Source: Acetobacteraceae bacterium (lineage in GTDB: Bacteria; Pseudomonadota; Alphaproteobacteria; Acetobacterales; Acetobacteraceae). Taken from it: DNA of 32,330 bases. Of the stretch, positions 8,852 through 17,451 are shown piece by piece. The notes below the pieces were generated by a model, which did not search any database, had not been told where the DNA came from, and worked only from the letters and a program-made list of their open reading frames with translations. Each line of letters opens with the position of its first letter. The first letter of the stretch is position 1. The translations under genes and the position numbers were made by a program. The stretch spans positions 1 through 32,330 of the forward strand of contig JASHQG010000677.1 in the NCBI GenBank assembly GCA_030037665.1, read 5' to 3'.

Positions 8852-9496
8852 ATGCCCATCCGCGCCGTCTGCTTCGACGTGGGAGAGACGCTGATCAACG
8901 AGACCCGCCACTGGGATGGCTGGGCCGATTTCCTCGGCGTGCCGCGGCTGACGTTGTTCACCGCACTCGGCGTCACTATGGAGCGCGGCGAATCGTTGCG
9001 TCGCGTGTTCGAAATCTTCCGTCCTGACCTCGACTTCGCCAACGTCCGCCAGCTGCGTGCGGCGCAGGGCTACCGTTATGACTTTCAACCCGAAGACCTC
9101 TATCCCGACGTCGTTCCATCCCTGGCCGAACTGCGGGAGCACGGCTTCAAGGTGCTGATTGCAGGCAACCAGCCGGTCGAGGCAGAGGCCGCTTTGCACC
9201 GCTTGAATATACCCGCCGATGTGATCGCGACATCCGCGGGCTGGGGCGTGGCCAAGCCAGATGCTGCGTTCTTCGCAAAGGTGGTCGAGGCGGCGTGCGA
9301 GCCGCCGGACCGTATTGCTTATGTCGGCGACCGCGTGGACAACGATGTCTTGCCAGCACGCGCGGCCGGCATGCTCGCGGTGCATCTGCGCCGCGGCCCC
9401 TGGGGCTGGATGCATGCAGAAAAGCCGGATGCCGAGCAGGCGCATCTGCGCGTTGATGACCTGACCCGACTCGCGGTGCTTCTGGCCGACCTGTGA
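8852..9496 (+). CDS. HAD-superfamily hydrolase
   Basis: MPIRAVCFDVGETLINE (motif I), VLIAGNQ (motif II-like), AYVGDRVDNDVLPARAAGM (motif IV). Confidence 0.85.
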   Translation: MPIRAVCFDVGETLINETRHWDGWADFLGVPRLTLFTALGVTMERGESLRRVFEIFRPDLDFANVRQLRAAQGYRYDFQPEDLYPDVVPSLAELREHGFKVLIAGNQPVEAEAALHRLNIPADVIATSAGWGVAKPDAAFFAKVVEAACEPPDRIAYVGDRVDNDVLPARAAGMLAVHLRRGPWGWMHAEKPDAEQAHLRVDDLTRLAVLLADL

Positions 9497-9508
9497 TTCT
9501 ATGTCTCG

Positions 9509-9525
9509 TCTCTGGCGGGAGAGGC
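9509..9525. repeat. Partial REP-like palindrome copy (gtCTCTggcgggAGAGgcc)
   Basis: Short inverted repeat sharing the CGGGAGAGGCC core with the other copies. Confidence 0.35.
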
Positions 9526-9639
9526 CGCTGAACGTGACGCTGCGGGCCGGGGCCAACGATCCGCGCGGGCTTGACGCCACCCATGCCGAACGGCGCACTA
9601 TCCGCTCAAAAGGAGCCGCCTGAAACGGAGGACTGGCCG

Positions 9640-10992
9640 TTGACCGCCAATTTGCCTCTCGACCGGATGATCGATCCGGACCGCGGCGTGATCAGCCGCG
9701 AAATCTTCGTGTCGCCGGACTTCTACCGCGCCGAGCTGGAACACTTGTTCACCCGCGCCTGGCTGCTCGTCGGACACGAGAGCCAGATTCCACTGGCGGG
9801 TGATTTCTTCGTGTCACGAATGGGCGAGGAGTCGGTGATCCTGTGCCGCGACGCGCAGCGCAAGGTGCACGTGTTCCTCAATTCGTGCCGGCACCGCGGT
9901 ATGAAAGTGTGTCGCTACGAAAGCGGCAACACATCTCTCTTCGTGTGTCCATATCATTCGTGGAGCTACACCACCGACGGCAAACTGCAGGGCGTGCCGC
10001 TGTATCGTGCCTTGTATGAAGGCACGCTCAATCGCGAGGAGTGGTCGCTGATCGAAGTACCGCGACTGGAGGTCTATAAGGGCACGGTGTGGGCATCGTG
10101 GGACCCGGCGGCGCCACCGCTTCTCGACTATCTTGGCGGCGCGGTGGATCACCTCGACCAGGTACTGGATTGCCGCGACGGTCGGCCAGGCGGGTCGGAA
10201 GTGATCGGGGTGCATAAGTGGATCTTTCCGGCGAATTGGAAGTTCCCGTCGGAAAATTTCCTTGGCGATACCTATCACAATCCGTCGCACCGCTCGGTGG
10301 ACATGATCGGCATCGGACCCAGCGGCCAGCGCGGCGTGAAGGGACGGCGTGACAACGAATACAACAAAGGCCGGCACGTGTGGGTCGGCCATCCGGGGGG
10401 CCACGGCATGCACAGTGTGCTGATGCCGCCGGAGTTCGAATACGAGCCGTCCTATGCGCAATATCCGGCTGTTGACGAGTACTTCCGGCACTGTTTCCAC
10501 GAACGTAAGCGGCGACTCGGCGAGAAGGCGCGGTTGCTGCCGTTCACCGGGTGCATTTTCCCGAACACGGCGTACCATGGGCGGCAGCCGCGGGCGCTGT
10601 GCGTCTGGCATCCGCACGGTCCAACCGAGACAGAGGCCTGGCGGTTCTTCCTGGTGGATGCAGATGCGCCGGCGGACGTGAAGGACGTGCTGCGGCGGTT
10701 CTACATGCGTTATTCCGGCCCGGCTGGGATGACCGAACAGGATGACATGGAAAACTGGCTCTACGCGACGGCGGCCAGCAAAGGTACGATCGCGCGGCGC
10801 TATCCGTTCAACTATCAGGCATCGATGGGAGCCCATCGTCTGAACGAGCCGATCCGCGGCGTGGTTTCGCTGCAAATCACCGATCAGACGCCACGCAATT
10901 TCTATCGGGTGTACGCTTCGTACTTACGCGGCGACGACTGGGATATCCTTGTCGGACGCGAGCGGTCGCCAATGCAGCGGGCAGCGGAGTGA
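9640..10992 (+). CDS. Rieske [2Fe-2S] aromatic ring-hydroxylating dioxygenase, alpha subunit (paralog 1)
   Basis: Rieske ligands CRHRGMKVCRYESGNTSLFVCPYHSW; mononuclear Fe region NFLGDTYHNPSHRS. TTG 9640 has an SD (GGAGGA 9627-9632) and lines up with the paralog start; TTG 9571 and ATG 9583 are upstream alternatives. Confidence 0.92.
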   Translation: MTANLPLDRMIDPDRGVISREIFVSPDFYRAELEHLFTRAWLLVGHESQIPLAGDFFVSRMGEESVILCRDAQRKVHVFLNSCRHRGMKVCRYESGNTSLFVCPYHSWSYTTDGKLQGVPLYRALYEGTLNREEWSLIEVPRLEVYKGTVWASWDPAAPPLLDYLGGAVDHLDQVLDCRDGRPGGSEVIGVHKWIFPANWKFPSENFLGDTYHNPSHRSVDMIGIGPSGQRGVKGRRDNEYNKGRHVWVGHPGGHGMHSVLMPPEFEYEPSYAQYPAVDEYFRHCFHERKRRLGEKARLLPFTGCIFPNTAYHGRQPRALCVWHPHGPTETEAWRFFLVDADAPADVKDVLRRFYMRYSGPAGMTEQDDMENWLYATAASKGTIARRYPFNYQASMGAHRLNEPIRGVVSLQITDQTPRNFYRVYASYLRGDDWDILVGRERSPMQRAAE

Positions 10993-11007
10993 TGACGCCT
11001 GCAGCAC

Positions 11008-11063
11008 ACCTCTCCCGCTTGCGGGAGCGGTCGATGTACGAGAACGCCCCCGGTGAGGGTGGA
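11008..11063. repeat. Most complete copy of the REP-like element: ACCTCTCCCGC-TT-GCGGGAGCGGTCG...GGTGAGGGTGG
   Basis: CTCCCGC (11012-11018) / GCGGGAG (11021-11027) perfect arms plus the GGTGAGGGTG tail. Confidence 0.65.
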
Positions 11064-11173
11064 ATCGCGCAGACCATCCGCGCGGTTCGCCACTCGCCCC
11101 GGTCGCGCTGGTCAGCGGCTTGTTCCGCTTCACGGGGTGGGTGCAATCAGGACAAAGGCGAGGAAACATTGCC

Positions 11174-12520
11174 ATGACGTCCAACATCGACGAGCTGATA
11201 AATCCGGCGCGCGGCATCGTCAGCCGTGAAATCTTCGTTTCGGCCGAGTTCTACAACTCTGAGTTGGAGAGACTTTTCGCGCGCACTTGGCTCTTCATCG
11301 GCCTCGAATCGCAAATTCCGAATCCCGGCGATTTCTTCACCTCCCGTATGGGAGAGGAATCCGTCATTCTGTGCCGTGACGCGCAGCGCAAGGTGCATGT
11401 CTTCCTCAACTCCTGCCGTCACCGCGGTATGAAAGTCTGCCGCTACGAATCCGGCAACACCTCCCTGTTCGTTTGTCCGTACCACTCCTGGAGTTATACG
11501 ACCGACGGCAAGCTGCAAGGCGTGCCGCTGTATCGGGCTCTGTATGAAGGCACGCTGAACCGCGACGAATGGTCGCTCATTGAGGTGCCACACCTCGCGC
11601 TGTATCACGGGTCGGTTTGGGCGACCTGGGACGCGGACGCGCCATCGTTCGAGGAATACCTCGGTGATGCTAAGGACCACGTCGACCAGGTGCTGGATTG
11701 CCGCGATGGCCGGCCCGGCGGCGCGGAAGTAATCGGCATTCACAAATGGGTATTCCCGTCGAACTGGAAATTCGCTGCGGAAAACTTCCTTGGCGACACC
11801 TATCACAATCCATCACACCGTTCGGTCGACATGGTTGGCATGGGGCCGTCCGGTACGCGTGGCGCATCGAGCCGGCGGGACAACGAATATTCCGGCGGCC
11901 AGCGTTTCTGGGTGGGTTTTCCGCAAGGTCACGGCATGACAGGCTCGCTGATGCCGGAAGACACCGCGTATATTTCAACCTATCAGCATCATCCAATCGT
12001 CGATGACTATTTCCGCCACTGCTTTCACGAGCGGAAACGACGGTTGGAGGCGAAGGCGCGGATCCTGCCCTTGGTGGGAACGATCTTTCCCAACGCTTCG
12101 TATCACGGTCGGCAGCCGCGCAGCATATGCGTGTGGCATCCGCACAGTCCGACCGAGACCGAAGGCTGGCGATACTTCCTGGTGGATGCCGATGCGCCGG
12201 CCGAGGTCAAGGACGTGCTGCGGCGGTACTACATGCGCTACTCCGGGCCGGCGGGAATGACCGAGCAGGATGATATGGAGAACTGGCTGTACGCGACGAA
12301 GGCGAGCTCGGGGACGATCGCGCGACGGTATCCGTTCAACTATCAGATGTCGATGGGTGCATACAAAGCCAATGATCCGATTCCTGGTGACGTGTCGCTG
12401 CAGATCACCGATCAGACGCCGCGGAATTTCTACCGGGTGTATGCCAACTATCTGAAGGGTGTCGGCTGGGACGCGTTACTCGGCCGCGATGGCGCATCGC
12501 TGCGCGCAGCGGCGGAGTAA
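11174..12520 (+). CDS. Rieske [2Fe-2S] aromatic ring-hydroxylating dioxygenase, alpha subunit (paralog 2)
   Basis: Same Rieske and Fe motifs as paralog 1; start ATG 11174 (MTSNIDELINPARGIVSREIF). Confidence 0.94.
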   Translation: MTSNIDELINPARGIVSREIFVSAEFYNSELERLFARTWLFIGLESQIPNPGDFFTSRMGEESVILCRDAQRKVHVFLNSCRHRGMKVCRYESGNTSLFVCPYHSWSYTTDGKLQGVPLYRALYEGTLNRDEWSLIEVPHLALYHGSVWATWDADAPSFEEYLGDAKDHVDQVLDCRDGRPGGAEVIGIHKWVFPSNWKFAAENFLGDTYHNPSHRSVDMVGMGPSGTRGASSRRDNEYSGGQRFWVGFPQGHGMTGSLMPEDTAYISTYQHHPIVDDYFRHCFHERKRRLEAKARILPLVGTIFPNASYHGRQPRSICVWHPHSPTETEGWRYFLVDADAPAEVKDVLRRYYMRYSGPAGMTEQDDMENWLYATKASSGTIARRYPFNYQMSMGAYKANDPIPGDVSLQITDQTPRNFYRVYANYLKGVGWDALLGRDGASLRAAAE

Positions 12521-12525
12521 GGGGA

Positions 12526-13080
12526 ATGAGCGAAGTGGCGGAGCGCCGGGGCCGGGCATGGTTCGAACTCAGGCAGGATATCGAGGATTTCCTGTACCAG
12601 GAAGCTGATCTGCTGGATCAGCGGCGCTTCAAGGACTGGCTCGAGCTGCTGGCCGACGACCTGGTTTATTTCATGCCGATCCGTCGCAACGTGAAGTTTG
12701 GCGAACATGCAGACCGTGAGAACACACGTCAGGGCGAAGGGATCAGTTGGTTTGACGAAGACAAGTGGACGTTGACCAAGCGTGTGGAACAGATCCTGAC
12801 TGGAGTCCATTATGCCGAAGAGCCGCTGTCGCGAGTGACCCACATCGTCAGCAACGTGCGGCTGCTGGACGTGCAGCCATCGGCGGAAAGTGCGAGAGAG
12901 GTCACGGTGGGGTGCCGGTTCCTCGTCTATCAGAATCGCGTTGAGTACGAGAACCACACATTCATTGGGCGCCGGACCGACGTGCTGCGGCGCAGTGGCG
13001 CATCGTGGCAGATCGCTCGGCGGGAGATGATTCTGGAGCAGAATGTGCTGTTGGCGAAGAATTTGAGCGTGTTTTTCTGA
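12526..13080 (+). CDS. Aromatic ring-hydroxylating dioxygenase, beta subunit
   Basis: DIEDFLYQEADLLDQRRFKDWLELLADDLVYFMPIRR...SRVTHIVSNVRL...RRTDVLRRSGASWQIARREMILEQN typical of ring-hydroxylating beta subunits (SnoaL-like fold). Confidence 0.92.
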   Translation: MSEVAERRGRAWFELRQDIEDFLYQEADLLDQRRFKDWLELLADDLVYFMPIRRNVKFGEHADRENTRQGEGISWFDEDKWTLTKRVEQILTGVHYAEEPLSRVTHIVSNVRLLDVQPSAESAREVTVGCRFLVYQNRVEYENHTFIGRRTDVLRRSGASWQIARREMILEQNVLLAKNLSVFF

Positions 13081-13093
13081 GGAGTTGGGAACG

Positions 13094-13285
13094 ATGATCG
13101 AACTCATCGGCGTTCAGCGCGGAGCGAAGCTCAGGATTGTCGGGGGGATCACCGCGGAGGTGTTGGAAAGCCTGAACGACGAATGGGTGCGGGTACGGCT
13201 GCTCGAAGTACCGGAAGGGAAGGGGATCGTTGGCACGGACGAACTCTGCCACGCTACCGATGTGATCGAGGTTGTGTCGGTGTAG
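13094..13285 (+). CDS. Small 63-aa protein of unknown function, last gene of the Rieske cluster
   Basis: ATG 13094 preceded by GGAG 9 nt upstream, 13 nt after the beta stop; MIELIGVQRGAKLRIVGGITAEVLESLNDEWVRVRLLEVPEGKGIVGTDELCHATDVIEVVSV; no CxxC or ferredoxin motif. Confidence 0.65.
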   Translation: MIELIGVQRGAKLRIVGGITAEVLESLNDEWVRVRLLEVPEGKGIVGTDELCHATDVIEVVSV

Positions 13286-13289
13286 AAAT

Positions 13290-13318
13290 CTCCGCCTGCG
13301 CCACGGGAGAGGCCGGAG
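13290..13318. repeat. Degenerate REP-like copy (CTCCGcctgcgccacGGGAGAGGCCGGAG) between convergent genes
   Basis: CTCCG/CGGAG arms and GGGAGAGGCCGG core. Confidence 0.35.
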
Positions 13319-13341
13319 TGCCATGCCCCCAGGGTGGAGGC

Positions 13342-14028
13342 TCAAAGTGACGCACCGCTCCGACGGCGGCCCCTTGTTCCGCGACTGGTACGCGTCTCGA
13401 CCCGTCTGGTCTCGCGGATAACGCCCGCAAGCGCCCGCATGATCTCCGCGTGCACTTCTCCCTCGGTCCGGTTCGCGTCGATCAGCACGCAGCGTCCCGG
13501 ATCAGCGCGCGCGATCGCCCGAAACCCCTTCGCAACGCGCGAATGGAACGCGCCGCCTTCGCGTTCATATCGATCCGCCGCCGCCCCGCGTCCATGGAGC
13601 CTCGCCGCGGCAACCTCGGCCGACACATCCAACACGAAGGTCGCGTCCGGCACCATTCCGATCATCCGCGTCAGATCGGCGATCATCGCGCGGTCCGCAC
13701 CCTGACCGTATCCCTGGTAGGCCATTGTCGAATCAGCGAACCGGTCGCAGACCACCCACGTCCCCAGAGCGAGCGCGGGCTTGATCGTGCGCTCGACGTG
13801 CTCCGCGCGCGCGGCGAAGTGCAGCAGCGTCTCCGCCGGTGCGGACCAGGCGCAGCGGTCGCTCAGCAGCAGGTCACGCAGCGCTTCGGCTCCTGGCGCC
13901 CCGCCAGGTTCGCGTGTTCGCAGCACTGGAACGCCCAGCGCTTCCAGCGCATTCGCGAGCAACAGTGCCTGCGTGGATTTGCCCGCGCCCTCGCCGCCTT
14001 CCAGCGTGATGAAGCGGCCGTGCGCCAT
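13342..14028 (-). CDS. tmk: Thymidylate kinase
   Basis: GRFITLEGGEGAGKSTQ P-loop, TREPGG, DRFADSTMAYQGYGQG. Confidence 0.96.
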   Translation of the reverse strand: MAHGRFITLEGGEGAGKSTQALLLANALEALGVPVLRTREPGGAPGAEALRDLLLSDRCAWSAPAETLLHFAARAEHVERTIKPALALGTWVVCDRFADSTMAYQGYGQGADRAMIADLTRMIGMVPDATFVLDVSAEVAAARLHGRGAAADRYEREGGAFHSRVAKGFRAIARADPGRCVLIDANRTEGEVHAEIMRALAGVIRETRRVETRTSRGTRGRRRSGASL

Positions 14029-14037
14029 ACGCCGCCG

Positions 14038-15255
14038 TCAGCTGCCTGTGATGTAATGAACCAGCACGGCCATCGCGCGTCCCGGCAGACTGAGCCGCTC
14101 CACGTCCATACCGGCGACCAGGGGCGCATCCCATGTCGGCAGGCCGTCACCGGTGATCGTGATGTGCCCGAGCGGGCGTCCCTTCGCGACCGGCGCGCGG
14201 ATCGGCGTGGCGAAGCTCACCTGGATCTTGCCTTTCTGGCGCCAATTGCGCGGCATGGTGGCGACCAGGTCGTGAGCGCCAACCAGCGGGACGGTCGGCG
14301 ACGTACCGAGCCAGACCGGCGCCTCCTGCACCACATCGCCCGCCGCAAACAACCGTACGTCCTCAAAATTGGTGAACGCCCAGTCAGTCAGCCGCTCTCC
14401 CTCCTCAAAACGCTCACGCGCAGTCGCCATGCCATTGAGCACCACAATGATGCGGCGGTTGCCGCGTTGCGTACTGGCGACCAGGCCGTAGCCGCCAGCC
14501 TCGGTATGGCCGGTCTTCAGTCCGTCGGCGGTGCCGCGCTCGACCATCGGATTGCGATTGTACTGCTTGATCTTGTTGTACGTGAAGGTCTTCTCTGAGT
14601 CGTAATGATAATACTCGGGAAATTCGGCGATCAGGTCGCGCGAGATCGTTGCGATGTCGCGCGCGCACATATAGTGGTCATCATCCGGCCAGCCGGTCGC
14701 GTTCACGAAATGCGAGTTGATCAAACCGAGCTTCTTGCCCGTCTGGTTCATCAGGTCGGCGAACTGTTCTTCAGAGCCGGAAATCGCCTCGGCCAGCACG
14801 ACGCATGCATCGTTACCCGAATCAACGACGATGCCGCGGATAAGATCCTCCACCGACACCGTCGTGCCGACCTGCACGAACATTTTCGAGCCGCCCGTCT
14901 TCCAGGCTTTCGTGCTGACCGGCAACTCGTCGGTCAGCTTCAAACGCCCCTGCTTCAGCCGCGACAGAACGATGTAAAGTGTCATCAGCTTGGTCATCGA
15001 CGAAGGTGGCATGCGCTCGTCGGCGGCTTTGTCCAGAATCGTCGCGCCAGAGTCGTAGTCCTCGACGATCGCCCAGCGCGCCGTGGTGTCAACCGGACCA
15101 AGAGGCGTGTTGGCCGGAGACGGGGCTGGCAATGTCGCCTGCTCCGATTTCTTTTTCGCGCCAACAGCGGCGTGCAGCGGTCCCTTGCGCTGCTGCGCGA
15201 GCGCCGGCAGCGCGGTGACGAACGGCGCGAGTAGCACAAGACGACGGGTCAGCAT
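14038..15255 (-). CDS. D-alanyl-D-alanine carboxypeptidase (serine PBP, peptidase S11)
   Basis: PPSSMTKLMT (SxxK), SGNDA (SxN), DGLKTGHTEAGG (KTG); N-terminal signal peptide; start ATG 15255. Confidence 0.94.
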   Translation of the reverse strand: MLTRRLVLLAPFVTALPALAQQRKGPLHAAVGAKKKSEQATLPAPSPANTPLGPVDTTARWAIVEDYDSGATILDKAADERMPPSSMTKLMTLYIVLSRLKQGRLKLTDELPVSTKAWKTGGSKMFVQVGTTVSVEDLIRGIVVDSGNDACVVLAEAISGSEEQFADLMNQTGKKLGLINSHFVNATGWPDDDHYMCARDIATISRDLIAEFPEYYHYDSEKTFTYNKIKQYNRNPMVERGTADGLKTGHTEAGGYGLVASTQRGNRRIIVVLNGMATARERFEEGERLTDWAFTNFEDVRLFAAGDVVQEAPVWLGTSPTVPLVGAHDLVATMPRNWRQKGKIQVSFATPIRAPVAKGRPLGHITITGDGLPTWDAPLVAGMDVERLSLPGRAMAVLVHYITGS

Positions 15256-15265
15256 CGCGGTTCTC

Positions 15266-16141
15266 CTATTCGACCACGATCCGCGCATCAGGCACCCCTC
15301 CGCGAATCGCCTGGTACAGTGCGGCGTCGGCCTGCGCCACGCTGTCGAAAGGCCCTGCCATCACGCGAAAGCGTTCCCCACTGCTGTCCGACGCCGGCTC
15401 GATGCGCACCGGCAACCCGACGAGTTTCGCCCGCTGGATGGCGGCGTATTCGTAAGACTGGAAGCCGCCGAGTCGCAGCCACAATCGACCGGGCTGCGGT
15501 GCCCCTTGCGTCACGGTTTCCGGGAGAGGCTGGGGTGAGAGATCGGGCGTTGGCGTCGTGGCAAGGGATGATGCGACGACCACACGCCCGGTCTCCTGCC
15601 GCGCCCCCGGTGGTGGTGCGAGCGCGGTGGACGACACGTCTCGACGCGGCGCCGCCGCTACCTGGGGCATCGGCGCGCCGCCGACACCCTCCTCCGCGTC
15701 TTCGGTCGGCACCGGCAGAACGGTAAGCCGCACCTGCGTTGCACCGTCGCGCTCCATGCCCAGCAAATCGGCGGTCCGGCGTGTGACCTGGAGAAGGCGG
15801 CCGGGCGTTGGTGTGCCGCGATCGTTGATGCGTACCAGCACGCTGCGGCCAGTCTCGAGGTTGGTCAACCGGGCGATGGACGGCAGTTGCAGCGTTGGCT
15901 GGCCGACGGCAAGCGCGCTCTGGCTGAACGCTTCGCCGTCGGTTGTAAGATCGGGATGATCGTCGGAATAAACGGCGGCGAGGCCGGTCTCGTTGAAATC
16001 GTAGCTGTCACGTGGATACCACCAGACGCCTCCGGCCTCGTAAGCGTCTCCGAGAACGTAGTGCGGGTGTGGCGCCGGCTCGTTCGTTGTGCAGCCGGCC
16101 AGCAGGCAAAGCACGGCCGTGACGCCCCACCGCCCCCTCAT
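15266..16141 (-). CDS. rlpA: RlpA-family septal-ring lytic transglycosylase-like lipoprotein with SPOR domain
   Basis: Lipobox LLAGC; DETGLAAVY-type ETGLAAVYSDDHPDLTTDGEAFSQ, VRINDRGT (double-psi beta barrel); C-terminal RLWLRLGGFQSYEYAAIQRAKL...RVMAGPFDSVAQADAAL SPOR pattern. Confidence 0.9.
   Translation of the reverse strand: MRGRWGVTAVLCLLAGCTTNEPAPHPHYVLGDAYEAGGVWWYPRDSYDFNETGLAAVYSDDHPDLTTDGEAFSQSALAVGQPTLQLPSIARLTNLETGRSVLVRINDRGTPTPGRLLQVTRRTADLLGMERDGATQVRLTVLPVPTEDAEEGVGGAPMPQVAAAPRRDVSSTALAPPPGARQETGRVVVASSLATTPTPDLSPQPLPETVTQGAPQPGRLWLRLGGFQSYEYAAIQRAKLVGLPVRIEPASDSSGERFRVMAGPFDSVAQADAALYQAIRGGVPDARIVVE
15521..15541. repeat. REP-like half element (CGGGAGAGGCTGGGGTGAGAG) inside the rlpA coding sequence
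   Basis: Matches the GGGAGAGG...GGTGAG arm of the dispersed element; translated on minus as DLSPQPLPETV. Confidence 0.5.
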
Positions 16142-17106
16142 GTCGTCACCCGGTCGCCCAGCAGGCCTACCGCCAGCGCGTAGAAGTCGGACGGATTGTA
16201 ACGGCGGATGGCGAGGAAATGCGGATAAACGACGAACGCGTCTCCGCCTGGTCCGTCGGGGACCAGCACGGAGGTCGGCGTACCGGGCGCTGCCCGCCAC
16301 GCACCCGAAAGTGGCCGCACGCCTTCGCGTGCCCATTCGCCAAGCGGGCGTCGGGTCTCACGCCCGACGCTTGCGGTGTCGAACTGCGCGGGCAGGACCA
16401 CGGACTGACCCCATGTCCCGACCCCATACCAGCCAGATCGCGCAAGGTAGTTGGCAATGGAGCCCAACACGTCCGGAACGCTGGTCCAGATGTCGCGCCT
16501 GCCGTCGCCGTCGAAATCGACCGCATAGCGCAGGAAACTCGATGGCATAAACTGCGGCTGGCCCATCGCGCCGGCATAGCTGCCGGTCATGCGTAGCGGA
16601 GTGATGTCGCCTTCGTCCAGAATGCGCAACGAGTCGATGAGCTCCGGTCGGAAGTACGACGCCCGCCGTCCGTTCCACGCGAGCGTTGCCAAGGCATCAA
16701 CCACCCGAAAATCGCCATTCTTCGTGCCATAGCTGGACTCCAGGCCCCAGATGCCGGTGATGACGCCAGGCGATACGTCAAACCGCTCTCGCACGGCCGC
16801 CAGCACCGCGCGGTTCCGCGCGACGGCGGCGCGGCCCGCCACGATGCGCTGCTCGGTGACCAGCAGGGCGCGGTACTGTGCCCAGCTTAGTGTGAATTCC
16901 GGCTGGTGCCGGTCGCGTTCCAGCACTTTCTGATCAGGCGCGACGCCCTGCAGTGCCACGTCGATTGTGGCGGCTCTGATCCCGCGGCGCATGGCTTCGG
17001 CACGTATGCCCGCGAGGAACTCGGAAAAGCTGCCCCGTGCCGCCGAAGTCGCGCTGGCGACCAGAGCGGCAGGAATTGTGGCGAGGACGCTGCGGCGAGT
17101 CGGCAT
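16138..17106 (-). CDS. Lytic murein transglycosylase (MltB-like)
   Basis: GIWGLESSYGTKNGDFRVVDALATLA; SYAGAMGQPQFMPSSFLRYAVDFDGDGRRDIW; start ATG 17106; stop overlaps the rlpA start (ATGA). Confidence 0.93.
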   Translation of the reverse strand: MPTRRSVLATIPAALVASATSAARGSFSEFLAGIRAEAMRRGIRAATIDVALQGVAPDQKVLERDRHQPEFTLSWAQYRALLVTEQRIVAGRAAVARNRAVLAAVRERFDVSPGVITGIWGLESSYGTKNGDFRVVDALATLAWNGRRASYFRPELIDSLRILDEGDITPLRMTGSYAGAMGQPQFMPSSFLRYAVDFDGDGRRDIWTSVPDVLGSIANYLARSGWYGVGTWGQSVVLPAQFDTASVGRETRRPLGEWAREGVRPLSGAWRAAPGTPTSVLVPDGPGGDAFVVYPHFLAIRRYNPSDFYALAVGLLGDRVTT

Positions 17107-17451
17107 GGCGAATTGTCTGCCATGCCGAGACGCACCGCGGCAACTTAACGAGTGGAATTGTTCGACGAGGACTCGCGAACGGCATTGGGCCCGAGAGATC
17201 AATGCACGCAGAGAGTGCTGGCGTGGTGCCTCTGGAAGGCGAAGGGCAACAGCCGCCCTGGACCACGCGGCAACGGCGTCCTCCCGTGCCATCGGCGCAA
17301 TTTCCTGGTCGGGCTTGATGGGAAGGGCACCCAGCGCTCGCGCCGTCGGCGCTGCGACGGTGATGGCTATCCGCAGGCCGGCGCACCCTGCGGCCATCCG
17401 AGCCGCCAGGTTTTGGCGGGAAGACGTCCGCTCCTGACGGGGTTCCGGGAG

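Noticed and set aside
9814-10875. 353-aa minus-strand ORF opposite Rieske alpha-1 (and the similar one at 11147-11806)
   Set aside because: Shadow frames; they appear over both paralogs because the sense strands are similar.
13450-14598. 382-aa plus-strand ORF opposite tmk and the carboxypeptidase
   Set aside because: Arg-rich shadow frame; minus strand has P-loop and SxxK/SxN/KTG motifs.
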